A stretch of DNA of 34,516 nucleotides. It comes from Calditrichaceae bacterium. Lineage in GTDB: Bacteria; Calditrichota; Calditrichia; RBG-13-44-9; J075. Of the stretch, positions 17,320-25,196 are shown piece after piece. The stretch spans positions 1 to 34,516 of the forward strand of contig JABWBP010000069.1 of the NCBI GenBank assembly GCA_013360445.1, given 5' to 3'. Numbering within the stretch: the first letter of the stretch is position 1; the number at the start of each line of letters is the position of its first letter. The notes under the pieces were generated by a model. It ran no database searches. It was not told the origin of the DNA and worked only from the letters and a program-made list of their open reading frames with translations. Both the position numbers and the translations under genes were made by a program.

Positions 17320-17427
17320 AACGTAATACGTAACTCGTAACACGTAACTCGTAACAAAAACGGAATACGCAATACCCATGCACTTTACGTATTACGTATT
17401 ACGTTTTACGTTTTACGTTTTACGCTC
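17320..17427. repeat. Inverted heptamer-word repeat (CGTAANN type) between convergent stop codons
   Basis: The left arm (17322-17355) is in-phase CGTAATA, CGTAACT, CGTAACA, CGTAACT, CGTAAC. The right arm (17384-17424) read on the minus strand is CGTAAAA three times, then CGTAATA twice. The repeat begins one base after the TGA of the C25-like gene and ends about 5 bp before the TGA of the S41 gene, so it fills the whole gap. It could act as a two-way terminator. Confidence 0.9.
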
Positions 17428-17431
17428 CCCC

Positions 17432-18874
17432 TCAATTATTCACCGGCGCTCCTAACCGCGCTAACATTTCCCGGGCGTTGCGGTTTTGGGGGTCCAGCTC
17501 CAGGGATTTTTGGTAATTTTCGACCGCTAACGCTTTATCGCCGTTTTCCATGTAGGCTTCGCCGAGGCTGTCGTACACGTTGGATGAGCGGGGATACTGC
17601 GCCGCGTTGAATTTGAACACCGCAATCGCCGCCGGGTAGGCTTTGCGCTGCAAATAATCATAGCCCAACAGGTTGATGTTCATTTCATTCAGCAAATCCG
17701 CCTCCAACCCCCTTTTCAGGGCGGCATTGGCCAGCGCTTCCGCTTCGGCTTGCTGATTTTTTGCCAACAATTCCCCGGCGCGGTCGAGATCGTCGCGCAA
17801 TCCCTTTAACAAGGCGATTTGCTGCGCTTCCTGCGTCTGGCGATAGGCTTCCGCGGCTTCCCGGGCTTTTTCCAGGGCGATATCCAGCGCCTGTTCCGCG
17901 GGAACCTTGATGTCCGGCTCTACCCCCACCCCTTCCCAGTTCACGCCGGTAACCGGGTTGATCGCCCGGCCGGTGGGAATGAAGATACCGAAGCGCTCGT
18001 TTACCGGGAACATTCCCCCGGGATTGGCCCCGCCCCCGGTGGTCTCCCCGATGAGGGTGGCGCGCTGGCGGGTCTTGAAATTGTAGGCGAATTCCTCGCC
18101 TCCGGAAAAGGTAAAATCACTGGTGAGGATGAACACCGGCACTTCCGGGCGCTTTTTTCCCTCCACCCTTTCCAGGGTCCAGAATTCCTCGGTGCGATCC
18201 CCTTTGCGCCGGTAAATGCTGTTCAAATGGGTGGGGTGTTCGAAAAAGTAACTGCAGATATATTGGATCAAGTCCGGGTTGCCGCCCCCGTTCTGGCGCA
18301 GGTCGAAAATGATCGCGTCGGCGTCTTCTAAGAACTGCATGGCGCTGGCGGCCTTTTCGCGAGCGATGAACGCCGGGGGGAATCCCCGCAAATCCAGGTA
18401 GCCCACGTTGCCGTCGAAAATCTGCAATTGCCGGAAGCCGCGATTGTTCGAGGCGTTCCGGCGCAGTTGTTTCAAATTGGCGATGAGCGGGTCTTCCCGT
18501 TCCTGCGCGGCCACTTCCGCAGGCAACACCCGCACGCGCATGTGCTTATCCTTGTTGACGCTCTGCAAATCCCCGGTCAACTGTTCGGCAAACGCCAGGG
18601 GATCGCCGATCTGGTTGTAAGCGCCGTCTTTCAGGCGCTTTTTGAGATAGTCCCCGCTTTGCTTCGCCGCCTCGGGGAAAACGTAGTTTTCCGCTAACAT
18701 GGAGGCGATCTTTTCCACTACCGCCTTGCTCTCCGCGGCAGTGACCTTCGGGGCGCTCTCCTGGGCAAAAGCGCTTCCCGCGGCGGCGAGAAGCATCACC
18801 GCAAAAATGGCCCTCCACAACCAGCCGGTAAGCATCGCTCCTTTGAAATAACGTCTCAGAATTGCTGCCTTCAT
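17432..18874 (-). CDS. S41 family serine protease with C-terminal TPR
   Basis: A 480-residue exported peptidase of the S41 (tail-specific/IRBP-like) family. A signal peptide ends AAAGSAFA|QE near residue 37. The family motif DLRQNGGG (191-198) and the nucleophile S257 in TFSGGEEFA are present. H111 in KDKHMRV may complete the active site, as in S41B members that lack a PDZ domain. IPTGRAINPVTG and EGVGVEPD are typical of the fold end. A tetratricopeptide repeat occupies about 425-470 (YDSLGEAYMENGDKALAVEN). The ATG is chosen because AAAGGAG lies five bases upstream; an in-frame GTG two codons earlier is too close to it. It starts 84 bp after the decarboxylase gene, so the two may be cotranscribed. 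Confidence 0.93.
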   Translation of the reverse strand: MKAAILRRYFKGAMLTGWLWRAIFAVMLLAAAGSAFAQESAPKVTAAESKAVVEKIASMLAENYVFPEAAKQSGDYLKKRLKDGAYNQIGDPLAFAEQLTGDLQSVNKDKHMRVRVLPAEVAAQEREDPLIANLKQLRRNASNNRGFRQLQIFDGNVGYLDLRGFPPAFIAREKAASAMQFLEDADAIIFDLRQNGGGNPDLIQYICSYFFEHPTHLNSIYRRKGDRTEEFWTLERVEGKKRPEVPVFILTSDFTFSGGEEFAYNFKTRQRATLIGETTGGGANPGGMFPVNERFGIFIPTGRAINPVTGVNWEGVGVEPDIKVPAEQALDIALEKAREAAEAYRQTQEAQQIALLKGLRDDLDRAGELLAKNQQAEAEALANAALKRGLEADLLNEMNINLLGYDYLQRKAYPAAIAVFKFNAAQYPRSSNVYDSLGEAYMENGDKALAVENYQKSLELDPQNRNAREMLARLGAPVNN

Positions 18875-18895
18875 CTGCACTCCTTTCGTTTGGTT

Positions 18896-18925
18896 AGGGG
18901 CATTTTTCCATTAAGAGATGCCCCT
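18896..18925. other. Intergenic hairpin
   Basis: AGGGGCAT (18896-18903) pairs with ATGCCCCT (18918-18925) around a 14-nt loop, between the decarboxylase and S41 genes. No T-run follows on the minus strand, so it is not a canonical terminator. It might modulate readthrough. Confidence 0.4.
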
Positions 18926-18958
18926 GATACGGAAACAGCGGCGTTGGGTTGCAGGGGA

Positions 18959-20380
18959 TTATCCCCGCCCCGCTTCCCGGGCGATCAACTCCCAGGCCGC
19001 CTCCACGTGGCGCTGCTCAACGTGGGTCTGACCGATCACCATCCGCAGGGTATAGACGTCGTTCAATTTGGTGTGGGTGAGGTAGGCTTTGCCGCTGGCG
19101 TTCAGGCGTTCCAGCAATTCGGCGTTCAGGCGGTTCAACTCTTCGAGGGTGAAGTTTTTGCCCGCGGGACGATGGCGGAAGCAGACGGTGTTGAGCGGAA
19201 CCGGGGCGAGCAGCTCGAAATCCGGCGAATCCTGCACCTTCTGCGCGAACTGCTGCGCCAGGCGCAGGTGATAGCGGATTTTCTCCTGCAATCCCTCCAC
19301 CCCGTAGCTGCGGATCACGAACCAGAGCTTGAGCGCCCGGAAGCGCCGCCCTAAGGGAATGCCCCAGTCGCGGTAGTTGTTCACCCGCTCCGCCTCCCGG
19401 GTTTTCAGGTATTCCGGGAGGATTTCGAAGGTGCGGATCAGCGCTTCCTTATCTTTCACGAAATAGGCGGAGCAATCGAAGTTGGTAAACATCCACTTGT
19501 GGGGATTGAACACGAAGGTGTCCGCCAGCTCGATGCCATCGGCCATTGCGCGCATTTCCGGCAAAATGAGCGCAGTACCGGCAAGCGCGGCGTCCACGTG
19601 CAGCCAGACGCCGTATTTCCGGCAAATCTCCCCGATCGGTTTCAGGGGATCGATGGCCGTGGAGCCGGTGCTGCCCAGGGTGGCGACGGCGCAGAGCGGT
19701 TTCAGGCCGCCGGCGAGGTCCTGGCGGATCGCCTCCTCTAACGCCGCGGGAATCAGGGCAAAACTTTCGCCCACCGCCACTTTGCGGAGGCGCTCCCGGC
19801 CCAGCCCGGCGATTTTCACCGCCTTCTCGATGGAGGAATGGGTCTGGGTGGAGGAATAGACCGCGAAGCGCGGGGAATCGCCAAATCCGGCGTCATTGAT
19901 TTTGTAACCGGAAAATTTTTCCCGCGCGGTGAGGATGGAGCACAGCGTGGCGGTGGAGGCGGTATCCTGGATCACCCCGGTAAAATCTTCCGGCAATCCG
20001 GTCATCTTCGCCAGCCAGTGCATCATGCGCTCCTCCAGCTCCGCCGCGGCGGGAGAGGTTTGCCAGATCATGCACTGCGCCCCGATGGCCGCGGTGAGCA
20101 TCTCCGCTAACAGCGAAGGGGGGCTGCTGTTGGCCGGAAAGTAGGCGTGGAAAGAGGGATGCTGCCAGTGGGTAATTCCCGGCAGGATGATGCGCCGGAA
20201 ATCCTCCATGATCGCCTCGAACGGCTCGCCGCTGCCCGGCGGGCTTTGCGGCAGTTGGCCGATGATCTCCCCCGGTTTTAGGGGCGATTTAACCGGGTAG
20301 GATTCGATATTTTCCAAGTAATCGGCCATCCAGTCCACCAATTCGTGGGCGTGTTTGCGAAAATCGCGCTGGTTCATCAT
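18959..20380 (-). CDS. Group II pyridoxal-dependent decarboxylase (aromatic-L-amino-acid decarboxylase type)
   Basis: A 473-residue cytoplasmic PLP enzyme that removes the alpha-carboxyl of an amino acid, most likely an aromatic one. The PLP lysine is K295 in FNPHKWMFTNFDC. D263 in HVDAALAGT contacts the pyridine nitrogen and H181 in SSTQTHSSIEKA stacks on the ring. The N-terminal segment HPSFHAYFPANSSPPSLL is characteristic of the DOPA/tryptophan decarboxylase subfamily. Two ATG codons are adjacent at the start, with GGGAG five bases before the first. The substrate (Tyr, Trp, Phe or DOPA) cannot be told from the sequence. Confidence 0.94.
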   Translation of the reverse strand: MMNQRDFRKHAHELVDWMADYLENIESYPVKSPLKPGEIIGQLPQSPPGSGEPFEAIMEDFRRIILPGITHWQHPSFHAYFPANSSPPSLLAEMLTAAIGAQCMIWQTSPAAAELEERMMHWLAKMTGLPEDFTGVIQDTASTATLCSILTAREKFSGYKINDAGFGDSPRFAVYSSTQTHSSIEKAVKIAGLGRERLRKVAVGESFALIPAALEEAIRQDLAGGLKPLCAVATLGSTGSTAIDPLKPIGEICRKYGVWLHVDAALAGTALILPEMRAMADGIELADTFVFNPHKWMFTNFDCSAYFVKDKEALIRTFEILPEYLKTREAERVNNYRDWGIPLGRRFRALKLWFVIRSYGVEGLQEKIRYHLRLAQQFAQKVQDSPDFELLAPVPLNTVCFRHRPAGKNFTLEELNRLNAELLERLNASGKAYLTHTKLNDVYTLRMVIGQTHVEQRHVEAAWELIAREAGRG

Positions 20381-20485
20381 TCATTCTCCCGATTTAAGAA
20401 TGGGGAAATTTATTCCCGAAGCTGCCAGGGAACAAAAGTTTTTCAACAGGGGCGCCTCCGCTTCCCGCAAAGAGATTCTCATGTG

Positions 20486-20514
20486 TTGACACGCATGGGC
20501 AATCTTTCTATATT
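20486..20514 (+). promoter_or_regulatory. Near-consensus sigma-70 promoter of the winged-helix/membrane pair
   Basis: A perfect TTGACA (20486-20491), a 17-bp spacer and TATATT (20509-20514). The predicted start near 20521 gives a leader of about 30 nt containing AAGGAGG. It is the best -35/-10 match I found in the window. Confidence 0.85.
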
Positions 20515-20550
20515 CATTTTCAAATGCGGAATAGCCGAAAGGAGGCATTC

Positions 20551-20838
20551 ATGAGTGAAAAATGGGAAGAAGTTATCACCGATCCGGAAGAAAAAAAAGT
20601 TTTTGAAGCTTTGGCGGATCCGCAATGGGATTTCCGCACCGTGGAGGGCATCCAGCGCAGCACCCACCTGCCCTACGAGCGAATCGTGGAAATCCTCCGG
20701 CGACACGACGATCTCATTCGAAAATCCGCGGTTCCGGATGGCCAGGGCAGGGATTTATACACTCTCCCGTCGAAAAAAACCCGGGGCATAGAGCTGTTCA
20801 ATCTGTTACGGACCTTCATCACCAAATCTCTTTCTTAA
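20551..20838 (+). CDS. Small winged-helix-like protein
   Basis: A 95-residue soluble protein of unknown function. The pattern is that of a winged helix-turn-helix: helices around KKVFEALADPQW, TVEGIQRSTHLPYERI and VEILRRHDDLI, then a wing-like VPDGQGRDLYTL. GGAGG (20541-20545) is five bases before the ATG. An upstream in-frame ATG nine codons earlier lacks such a site. The gene lies directly behind a strong promoter and 19 bp before a membrane-protein gene, so the two form an operon. It could be a transcription regulator or an adaptor domain; no family assignment is made. Confidence 0.8.
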   Translation: MSEKWEEVITDPEEKKVFEALADPQWDFRTVEGIQRSTHLPYERIVEILRRHDDLIRKSAVPDGQGRDLYTLPSKKTRGIELFNLLRTFITKSLS

Positions 20839-20857
20839 TCAGCAGGAGTTAGGATTT

Positions 20858-21151
20858 ATGGACTTAATGGCGGGTTTTTTCTACGGGGTAATCGGGGGAC
20901 TATTTGCGGAACTGTTAGGGCTTTACAAACTTCGCCACCTGGCAAAAGCCGAATACCCGGCGTGGATAAAAGCCGTCTCGTACTGGGTGATTACCTTAGG
21001 CATGGTCGTGGGCGGGGGGGCGCTGGTCTGCATTTACTTAGCCAGCGGGGTGGATATGCAGCCGATTATTGCCGTCAATATCGGCGCTTCCGCGCCCCTG
21101 ATCTTAGGAAGCCTGACCGCCCAGGTGCCCCCGGCGGGAAAAATTGATTAA
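20858..21151 (+). CDS. Small three-helix membrane protein
   Basis: A 97-residue hydrophobic protein with three likely transmembrane helices: MAGFFYGVIGGLFAELLGLY near the N-terminus, AVSYWVITLGMVVGGGALVC in the middle, and PIIAVNIGASAPLILGSL near the end. No known motif is recognised. AGGAG lies nine bases before the ATG. It is the second gene of the pair with the winged-helix-like protein. The pair may work as a membrane sensor and its partner; this is an inference from adjacency alone. Confidence 0.78.
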   Translation: MDLMAGFFYGVIGGLFAELLGLYKLRHLAKAEYPAWIKAVSYWVITLGMVVGGGALVCIYLASGVDMQPIIAVNIGASAPLILGSLTAQVPPAGKID

Positions 21152-21163
21152 CTTGAAGCAGGA

Positions 21164-21183
21164 GTGCAAAATTCATTTTGCAC
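21164..21183. repeat. Palindrome, 9-bp arms with TC centre
   Basis: GTGCAAAAT, centre TC, then ATTTTGCAC. It shares the outer GGAGTGCAAA with the palindrome at 9319-9340. It lies 13 bp after the stop of the small membrane protein, and could also act as a 3' stem-loop for that operon. Confidence 0.75.
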
Positions 21184-21189
21184 CATTAA

Positions 21190-21340
21190 TAACTGATGTT
21201 ACGCGGTCCGCAAGAATTTGCCACAGAGGACACAGAGAAAATCAAATATTCATTAAGTCCAGCCCCGCACAGAGAAGCAAAAACGCTAAAAAAGTGATCG
21301 AAACTCTGTGTCTCTGTGGCAAAATGCGTAACATCAGTTA
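21190..21340. mobile_element. MITE-like element 2 with 15-bp inverted ends
   Basis: The ends at 21190-21204 and 21326-21340 are perfect inverted copies of TAACTGATGTTACGC, the same as element 1 (4353-4586). The interior is different: a nested inverted pair of CACAGAG words (left 21217-21240, right 21303-21324). No ORF and no clear target duplication. The right end lies 5 bp from the glycosyltransferase stop codon. Confidence 0.75.
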
Positions 21341-21345
21341 ACAAG

Positions 21346-22653
21346 TTATTTTTTAACCGATCCTTCGCGGGAAGCGAGGACGTCTTCGAACAATCTCACC
21401 AATTCTTCCACGTTATACCGGGTGGTGTAAGGAACCAGCCGGGCCTCGTTATCCAACAGGATGTATCCGTCTCTTTCCCAAAGCCGGTACTGTTCCCGCA
21501 AAAATCCGGCAATCCCCTCGATATCCTCGTACGCCAGCACCTTCCCGCTGCCGGTCTCCTGCAAAATCGCTTCGGAAATGCCGGGGCGGTCGCCCACGGC
21601 CAGGATGGGCTTGCGCAGCGCCAGGTAATCGTACAGTTTCGCTCCCACGATGCTCTCCGCGTAATCGATGCGCACGATGGGATTGAATAGAACCGCGACG
21701 CCCTGGCCGTATTGCATCAGTTCCCGGTGGGGCAGGTAGGGCTTGCGCTGCACGTTCAAGTGGCGGTAGCGTCGAAAAATTTCCTCGAATCCCTCGAACA
21801 CGTTGCCCACGAAGACGATCTCGGTTTTCGCCTTCAGCGCCTCCGGCAGCAAATCCACCGCCCGGAAGAGCGCTTCCGGGGGCTGGTGCTTGCTCAAATG
21901 CCCGCTGAACATGATCCGGAAGGTCTCGCTGCGGTTTTTTTGGATTTCCGGAGGCTCGAACCCGTTGTGAATGATGCGGTAGCGGTTCCCCGCTTTGGCG
22001 GCGAACATCTGCGCCACCCCCGCGCTGACCGTGGTAACCGCATCCGCGGCGCGCAGCACCGATTTTTCCAGGGAGAGGTCGATCCGCTTCGACAGCGCGG
22101 TTTTGGGGAGATCCTTGGCCCAGAAAGCCTCGGTCCAGGGGTCGCGGAAATCGGCGATCCATTTTTTGCCGCTGCGGCGGGCCAGTTTTTTGGCGATCAG
22201 TTGCACGGTGTGGGGCGGGGAGGAGGAAAAAATCAGGTCGATGGATTCGGATTGCAGAATTTCCCCCCCCGCTTTGACCGCGCCGGGAATCCAGCCGATC
22301 CGGGAATCCGGTATGAAAACGTTGCGGCGCAGCCATTTGGCGAAGCGGTCTTTGAAGCTGTCCCCGCTTTTGGGAGTGAGCACATAGGTAGGCAATTTTT
22401 CATCCCGCGCTTTGCCGGTGAATTTGCGGTAGAGGCGGTGCGGCTCCAGGATCGGCGTTTTATACACTTTGCATTCCGGGGGGATCTTGCCCAGCAAACT
22501 CTCGTCAATTGCGGGATAATCGCCCTTTTCCACGGTCAAAACCACCGGCTGCCAGCCGAATTGGGGAAGGTAATTGACGAAGCGCAGCACCCGCTGCACC
22601 CCCGGCCCCCCCGCGGGCGGCCAGTAGTAGGCGATGATCAAAACTTTTTTCAT
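21346..22653 (-). CDS. GT4-type glycosyltransferase
   Basis: A 435-residue GT-B fold glycosyltransferase (glycosyl transferases group 1). The N-terminal glycine-rich loop WPPAGGPGVQR is typical of acceptor domains in surface-polysaccharide enzymes. FSSSPPHTVQLIA, KWIADFRDPWTEAFW and ADAVTTVSAGVA follow. The donor-binding half has FMFSGHLS-like and ESIVGAKLYDYLALRKPIL segments, the latter carrying the E-x7-E-like region. It likely adds a sugar to a lipid-linked glycan at the cytoplasmic face of the membrane. It lies downstream of asnB, the flippase and the methyltransferase on the same strand. The ribosome-binding site is weak. Donor and acceptor are unknown. Confidence 0.9.
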   Translation of the reverse strand: MKKVLIIAYYWPPAGGPGVQRVLRFVNYLPQFGWQPVVLTVEKGDYPAIDESLLGKIPPECKVYKTPILEPHRLYRKFTGKARDEKLPTYVLTPKSGDSFKDRFAKWLRRNVFIPDSRIGWIPGAVKAGGEILQSESIDLIFSSSPPHTVQLIAKKLARRSGKKWIADFRDPWTEAFWAKDLPKTALSKRIDLSLEKSVLRAADAVTTVSAGVAQMFAAKAGNRYRIIHNGFEPPEIQKNRSETFRIMFSGHLSKHQPPEALFRAVDLLPEALKAKTEIVFVGNVFEGFEEIFRRYRHLNVQRKPYLPHRELMQYGQGVAVLFNPIVRIDYAESIVGAKLYDYLALRKPILAVGDRPGISEAILQETGSGKVLAYEDIEGIAGFLREQYRLWERDGYILLDNEARLVPYTTRYNVEELVRLFEDVLASREGSVKK

Positions 22654-22795
22654 GGTGCGCTTGCTAAATCTTTAGGGCTTTCGCCCTTTTTATTGTACCA
22701 CTGAACGCTAATGTGTTTCAATAACTCTGTGCGCTCAGTTGGGTACATTATTTTTTTCTGGCTCCCTATACAGAGACACAGAGGCACGGAGGAAA
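22654..22795. other. Intergenic segment with left CACAGAG words
   Basis: No gene. At 22770-22792 the plus strand reads ACAGAGACACAGAGGCACGG, the inverted counterpart of the words at 23191-23220 on the other side of the GxxExxY gene. Some looser CTCTGTGCGC words lie near 22725. Confidence 0.6.
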
Positions 22796-23185
22796 TTAAT
22801 CATACCCGTTAACGACCCTCTTAAAGCCATCAACTAACCGGGGGACATTAAAATTGATCAGCAAACCCAATCGTTTATCTGTAAGCTTCAGATAGGTTAA
22901 CAACTGAGCGTGATGAACTGGCAGCAATGTTTCTGCTGCCTTCAACTCAACAATTATCTCATTGTCCACCAGGATATCAATTCTATAATCCAAATTGATT
23001 TCAAACCCCTTATAATTAACTGGCAGAGAGAGTTGCCTTTTGTAATTTATATTCCGCAAATCTAATTCCTTGCATAGACAAGCTTCATAAACCGATTCTA
23101 AGAGCCCCGGGCCCAACTGTTTGTGAACCTCGATAGAGGCATCTAAAACGATACCGCTTAACCTGTTCCTATCTTCTTTATTCAT
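22796..23185 (-). CDS. GxxExxY family protein (PD-(D/E)XK nuclease-like)
   Basis: The start chosen here gives 129 residues, a normal length for the family (PDDEXK_3). The name motif is visible as GLLESVY, within HKQLGPGLLESVYEACL. A nuclease-type core follows: D in LDYRIDILVDNE and the ELK of IIVELKAAE. The biochemical role of the family is not established; a nuclease function is inferred from the fold. The reading frame extends 12 codons upstream into the CACAGAG repeat from a TTG; these codons are repeat, not protein. The ATG is preceded by GAGAG, which the repeat itself supplies. It lies within a polysaccharide cluster to which it has no evident functional link. Confidence 0.88.
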   Translation of the reverse strand: MNKEDRNRLSGIVLDASIEVHKQLGPGLLESVYEACLCKELDLRNINYKRQLSLPVNYKGFEINLDYRIDILVDNEIIVELKAAETLLPVHHAQLLTYLKLTDKRLGLLINFNVPRLVDGFKRVVNGYD

Positions 23186-23190
23186 AGAGT

Positions 23191-23220
23191 CTCTCTGTGG
23201 CTTTGTGACTCTGTGGTTCA
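23191..23220. repeat. Right CTCTGTGG word cluster
   Basis: The minus strand reads TGAACCACAGAGTCACAAAG and continues with a second CACAGAG. The first three bases (TGA) are the asnB stop codon. The cluster also lies in the 5' leader of the GxxExxY gene. Confidence 0.75.
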
Positions 23221-25158
23221 ATAAAAACTTCCTAATTCAAAGTTTTTTTTCTTAAAATCATTGCTCTCCAAAAACATCCGCTTCCAGATGTAGAAGCCGG
23301 TGAGCACCCAGAGGTAATTATAATGCCAGCGCATCCGGGGATGGGGCGGGGCCTCGAAAATGGCGCGAATATATTCGTAGTTGAAAATGCCGTCGCGCTC
23401 GACGCGCTCCCGGGTAAGAATGCGCTGCGCGGTGGTTTTCAAATCCTTCTGGTACTGCAAATAGGGATTGAAGGTGAAGCCCCATTTTTTCTTGCGCAGA
23501 ATTTCCGGGGGAAGGTGGGGCGCCATGGCCTTGCGCAGCAGGTACTTGGTGCGGTTGCCGCGCATTTTCAGGCGGGTGGGAATGGAAAATCCCAATTGCA
23601 CCAAATCCAAATCTAAAAAAGGAACCCGCTCCTCCACGGAGTGGGCCATGGACATGCGGTCTTCGGTGAGCAGGTAATCGTTGACCATCTTGCTGTGGAA
23701 TTCCGCCCGGTACACCTGGTCGAGGGCGGTCAGGTCGCCGTTATTGCGGAAAAAGGGTTCGAATTCGCTCAGCACCGGCTTCAGCGGTTGGCGGAGGAAT
23801 TCGGGGGCGTAAATCTGCCGCCAGTAGCCTTCATCGAAATCCCAGGCGTTGCGCAAAATCAGGTAGAATTTGGCGATGTTCCCGGTCGCCAGCAGCATTT
23901 GCGCCCCGCGCCGGTACTCGTCCCAGGCCATTTTCCCCAAACCGGTTTGCAGCCGGTAGCCTAAGGAGCTGATTTTGGAGAGAACCGCCTCTTCCAGCTT
24001 GCGCGGAACCGCCCGGTGCAGGGCGTTTAAGGGGTAGATGTAGCGGTGAATGTCGTACCCCGCGAACAGTTCGTCCCCGCCTAACCCGCCCAGCACCACC
24101 TTGACGTGCCGGGAAACGAACTGCGACATCAAAAACCCTTGCAGGAGGTTGATTTTCGGCTCCTCGGCGTGCCAGACCACCTCCGGCAGCAGGCGCATGG
24201 GATTCAAATCCATGCGCAGGGTGTGATGGTCGGTCTGGTAATAATTTGCCACTATTTGGGCGTCGTCTAACTCGTCGGTCGGCTCGTTGAAGCCCAGGGT
24301 GAAGGTGTTGATCTTCTCCACCCCGGCTTCCCGCATCATCGCCACGATGGAGCTGGAATCCATCCCCCCGGAAAGATAGACCCCGATGGGCACGTCGCTG
24401 ACCAGTTGGCGCTGCACCGCCTGCTGGAGGTAGCGCGGAATCAATTCTAACCACTCCGCCTCGCTCTTCCGGTAGTCGATCTGGTATTCCAAATGATAGT
24501 AGGGAGCGATTTCTTTGATTTGCCCCGCTTCCACGATCAGGTAGTGCGCCGGGGGCAGGCGGTAAATGCCTTCGAATAATGTTTCATTCGATTGGGTGTA
24601 ACGCAGGTTGAGGTGATAGTGCAGGGACTGGCGGTTGAGCGCCCGCTCCACGCCGGGATGGAGCAGGATCGCTTTCTGCTCCGAGGCGAAGATGAATCTG
24701 CCCTCCCGGGCGTAGTAGTGCAGCGGTTTGACGCCGAAGTGGTCGCGCGCCAGCACCAATTTGGCCGCGCCGCCCCGTTCATCCAAAATTGCGAAGGCGA
24801 AGATGCCGTTCAGCCGCCGGAAGGATTCCACCCCCTGCGCTTCATACAATTTCAGGATCACTTCCGTGTCCGACTGGGTGGCGAAGCGAACCCCCTGCTG
24901 CCGCAATTCCTCGCGCAGCTCCCGGTAGTTATAAATTTCCCCGTTGAAGACGATGGCCAGGGTTCTCTCCGCGTTGAACATGGGCTGATCGCCGGTGGCG
25001 AGGTCGATGATGCTCAGCCGCCGGTGCCCCAGGCAGACCTCGCCGGATTGGTAGACGCTGGAGGCGTCCGGCCCGCGGTGGGCCAGAATTTCGTGCATCC
25101 GCTCCACCAGGGCGCGGTTATCGCGATTTTTTTCATACACGCCGCAAATGCCGCACAT
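23218..25158 (-). CDS. asnB: Asparagine synthetase (glutamine-hydrolysing)
   Basis: Makes asparagine, or a related amide on a sugar-pathway substrate, from glutamine and ATP. The 646-residue form starts MCGICG, placing the nucleophilic cysteine at position 2 as class II glutamine amidotransferases require. A start 14 codons earlier would block this. GAGG lies about nine bases upstream. The amidotransferase domain shows AHRGPD (26-31), FNGEIYNYREL (71-81) and DHFGVKPLHYY (139-149). The synthetase domain has the PP-loop SGGMDSS (263-269). AsnB-like genes are frequent in surface-polysaccharide clusters such as this one. The TGA stop coincides with the first bases of a CACAGAG repeat, so the repeat may have set the C-terminus. 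Confidence 0.95.
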   Translation of the reverse strand: MCGICGVYEKNRDNRALVERMHEILAHRGPDASSVYQSGEVCLGHRRLSIIDLATGDQPMFNAERTLAIVFNGEIYNYRELREELRQQGVRFATQSDTEVILKLYEAQGVESFRRLNGIFAFAILDERGGAAKLVLARDHFGVKPLHYYAREGRFIFASEQKAILLHPGVERALNRQSLHYHLNLRYTQSNETLFEGIYRLPPAHYLIVEAGQIKEIAPYYHLEYQIDYRKSEAEWLELIPRYLQQAVQRQLVSDVPIGVYLSGGMDSSSIVAMMREAGVEKINTFTLGFNEPTDELDDAQIVANYYQTDHHTLRMDLNPMRLLPEVVWHAEEPKINLLQGFLMSQFVSRHVKVVLGGLGGDELFAGYDIHRYIYPLNALHRAVPRKLEEAVLSKISSLGYRLQTGLGKMAWDEYRRGAQMLLATGNIAKFYLILRNAWDFDEGYWRQIYAPEFLRQPLKPVLSEFEPFFRNNGDLTALDQVYRAEFHSKMVNDYLLTEDRMSMAHSVEERVPFLDLDLVQLGFSIPTRLKMRGNRTKYLLRKAMAPHLPPEILRKKKWGFTFNPYLQYQKDLKTTAQRILTRERVERDGIFNYEYIRAIFEAPPHPRMRWHYNYLWVLTGFYIWKRMFLESNDFKKKNFELGSFY

Positions 25159-25196
25159 ACTCAAAAACCTCTTTAAATCTCCGTTAAGATAACGAC

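Larger units (their letters stand above)
22770..23220. mobile_element. Putative element: GxxExxY gene framed by inverted CACAGAG words
   Basis: Left words (22770-22792, CACAGAGG orientation) and right words (23191-23220, CTCTGTGG orientation) face each other around a single gene. The same word pair in the same polarity occurs without a gene inside element 2 (21217-21324). The right words run into the asnB stop codon at 23218-23220. Treating the whole as one unit is an inference. Confidence 0.5.

Noticed and set aside
21712-22704. A 330-codon plus-strand frame opposite the glycosyltransferase
   Set aside because: Mirror frame of a well-supported GT4 gene with no ribosome-binding site or family motif.
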